Source: DASUAS01 sp963809795
GTDB lineage: Bacteria > Actinomycetota > Acidimicrobiia > IMCC26256 > DASPTH01
Direction of reading: 5' to 3'
NCBI GenBank assembly: GCA_963809795.1
Contig: CAWELN010000018.1
Coordinates: 1 to 64,000, forward strand
Length of the DNA: 64,000 nucleotides
Made by a program: the position numbers and the translations under genes. This document shows positions 63,334-64,000 of this stretch, in pieces. The notes below the pieces were generated by a model, which made no database searches, was not told the DNA's origin, and was given only the letters and a program-made list of their open reading frames with translations. Within the stretch, counting starts at the first letter, position 1; every line of letters begins with the position of its first letter.

Positions 63334-64000
63334 GTGCGAGCGGTGCGGGCGTCGGGGGACGGAGGCGTGGCGGTCGTCGATGTCGACGTGACCGCGCCCG
63401 CGCACGCGACCGACCCGGTGCGCGTGCGCGTGCGTTCGTGCGGCATCTGCGCGTCCGACCTGCACCTCGCGGCGTGGAACCTGCCGGTGACGCTGGGCCA
63501 CGAATTCGCCGGTGTGCTCGACGACGGCACACCGGTCGCGGTGCAACCCAACGCGTGGTGCGGTACCTGCGATCGGTGCCGGGCCGGCGAGACCAACCTG
63601 TGCCGGACCGGTGGCGCCCGGCTCCACGGCGTGTCGCTCGACGGTGGCCTGGCTGACGAGGTGATCGTCGACCGGCGCTCCGTCGTGCCCCTGCCGGCAG
63701 GGATCGACCCGTCGGTGGGCGCGCTGGTCGAGCCGCTCGCGGTCGGCATGCGGGCGGTGCACCGGGCGGCGGCCGCGCCCGGTGACCGCGTCCTCGTGAT
63801 CGGCGGCGGGTCGATCGGTCTTGCCGTGGTCGCCGCGGCGCGGGCGAGCGGTCTCGACGTCGACCTCGCGGCGCGCCACCCGCACCAGCGCGCCGCGGGC
63901 GAGCTCCTGGGTGCCGGCGCGCGCCTCGGCGAGGAGTACGGCGTCGTCGTGGACGCCGCGGGAACGCAGGGTTCGCTCGATGACGCGGTCGAGCGTGTGA
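63334..64000 (+). CDS. Zinc-dependent alcohol dehydrogenase, N-terminal part
   Basis: The first 222 residues of a medium-chain dehydrogenase that continues past the window. VRSCGICASDLHLAAWNLPV and LGHEFAGVL hold catalytic Zn ligands Cys and His-Glu; PNAWCGTCDRCRAGETNLC carries the four structural-Zn cysteines; VLVIGGGSIGLAVVAAARA is the NAD(P) Rossmann motif. GTG 63334 lies 93 bases from the divergent SDR start. It oxidises an alcohol, sugar or threonine-like substrate. Confidence 0.9.
   Translation, partial: MRAVRASGDGGVAVVDVDVTAPAHATDPVRVRVRSCGICASDLHLAAWNLPVTLGHEFAGVLDDGTPVAVQPNAWCGTCDRCRAGETNLCRTGGARLHGVSLDGGLADEVIVDRRSVVPLPAGIDPSVGALVEPLAVGMRAVHRAAAAPGDRVLVIGGGSIGLAVVAAARASGLDVDLAARHPHQRAAGELLGAGARLGEEYGVVVDAAGTQGSLDDAVERV

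Noticed and set aside
60842..63532. 896-codon reverse frame across two genes
   Set aside because: Runs through the acyl-CoA dehydrogenase and SDR genes in the wrong frame and is Arg-rich throughout.

Overview
The window is GC-rich throughout, uses many GTG starts, and encodes F420-type luciferase-like oxidoreductases, type III CoA-transferases, a DUF5996/DUF2630 pair, an MmpL-type transporter and a tRNA gene without an encoded CCA. This suggests a high-GC actinobacterium, most likely Acidimicrobiia-like; the placement is inference, not a phylogeny. Many genes carry one or a few 1-bp indels while the protein similarity continues in the next frame. I annotate the reconstructed spans, using 'pseudogene' for frames broken two or more times and 'CDS' for frames with at most one break. 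Whether the indels are real decay or base-calling errors cannot be decided from one sequence.

Layout. 0-10 kb: end of a DoxX-like gene, an epoxide-hydrolase-like gene, a broken DUF1622 gene, tRNA-Arg(CCT), a LexA-like palindrome, then a striking pair: an FtsX-type ABC permease plus an ABC ATPase with a C-terminal cyclic-nucleotide-binding domain, ending tail-to-tail (overlapping stop codons) with a class III adenylate cyclase-STAND ATPase-TPR gene. An IS3-type remnant, a 24-bp tandem duplication and a seven-repeat beta-propeller gene follow. 10-25 kb: SDR, LLM oxidoreductase, a cNMP-domain/thioredoxin-reductase-like flavoprotein, a methyltransferase/geranylgeranyl-reductase group, a DHA2 exporter, arylsulfatase, amidohydrolase and a GT-C-like membrane protein.

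25-36.9 kb: a tight forward operon (DHDPS-like, DUF427-TesB fusion, VOC, CoA-transferase), a reverse run (DUF5996, DUF2630, SufR-like Fe-S regulator, QueA, SDR, winged-helix regulator, membrane protein), a second DHA2 exporter and an acyl-CoA dehydrogenase. 36.9-42.5 kb: a stress island with a LuxR regulator divergent from hemerythrin, two tiny membrane peptides and two PRC-barrel proteins, with a 16-nt perfect palindrome between, then a large catalase and a small HTH protein. 42.5-50 kb: accessory genes (FkbM methyltransferase, MsrA, ankyrin protein, sulfotransferase, phytanoyl-CoA dioxygenase-like, KARI-like, SnoaL-like).

50-64 kb: an MmpL-type transporter, GNAT, a second CoA-transferase, and a branched-chain-type ABC importer whose two permeases are fused into one gene and whose two ATPases are fused into another. 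Between these lie one frame-broken solute-binding gene and one internally deleted solute-binding remnant, each preceded at the same distance by a copy of the same 21-bp inverted repeat. A CAP-domain protein, an acyl-CoA dehydrogenase, a HSD17B4-type SDR and the start of a zinc alcohol dehydrogenase close the window. The overall theme is uptake and CoA-dependent catabolism of organic acids or lipid-like substrates, plus cAMP signalling and oxidative-stress defence.
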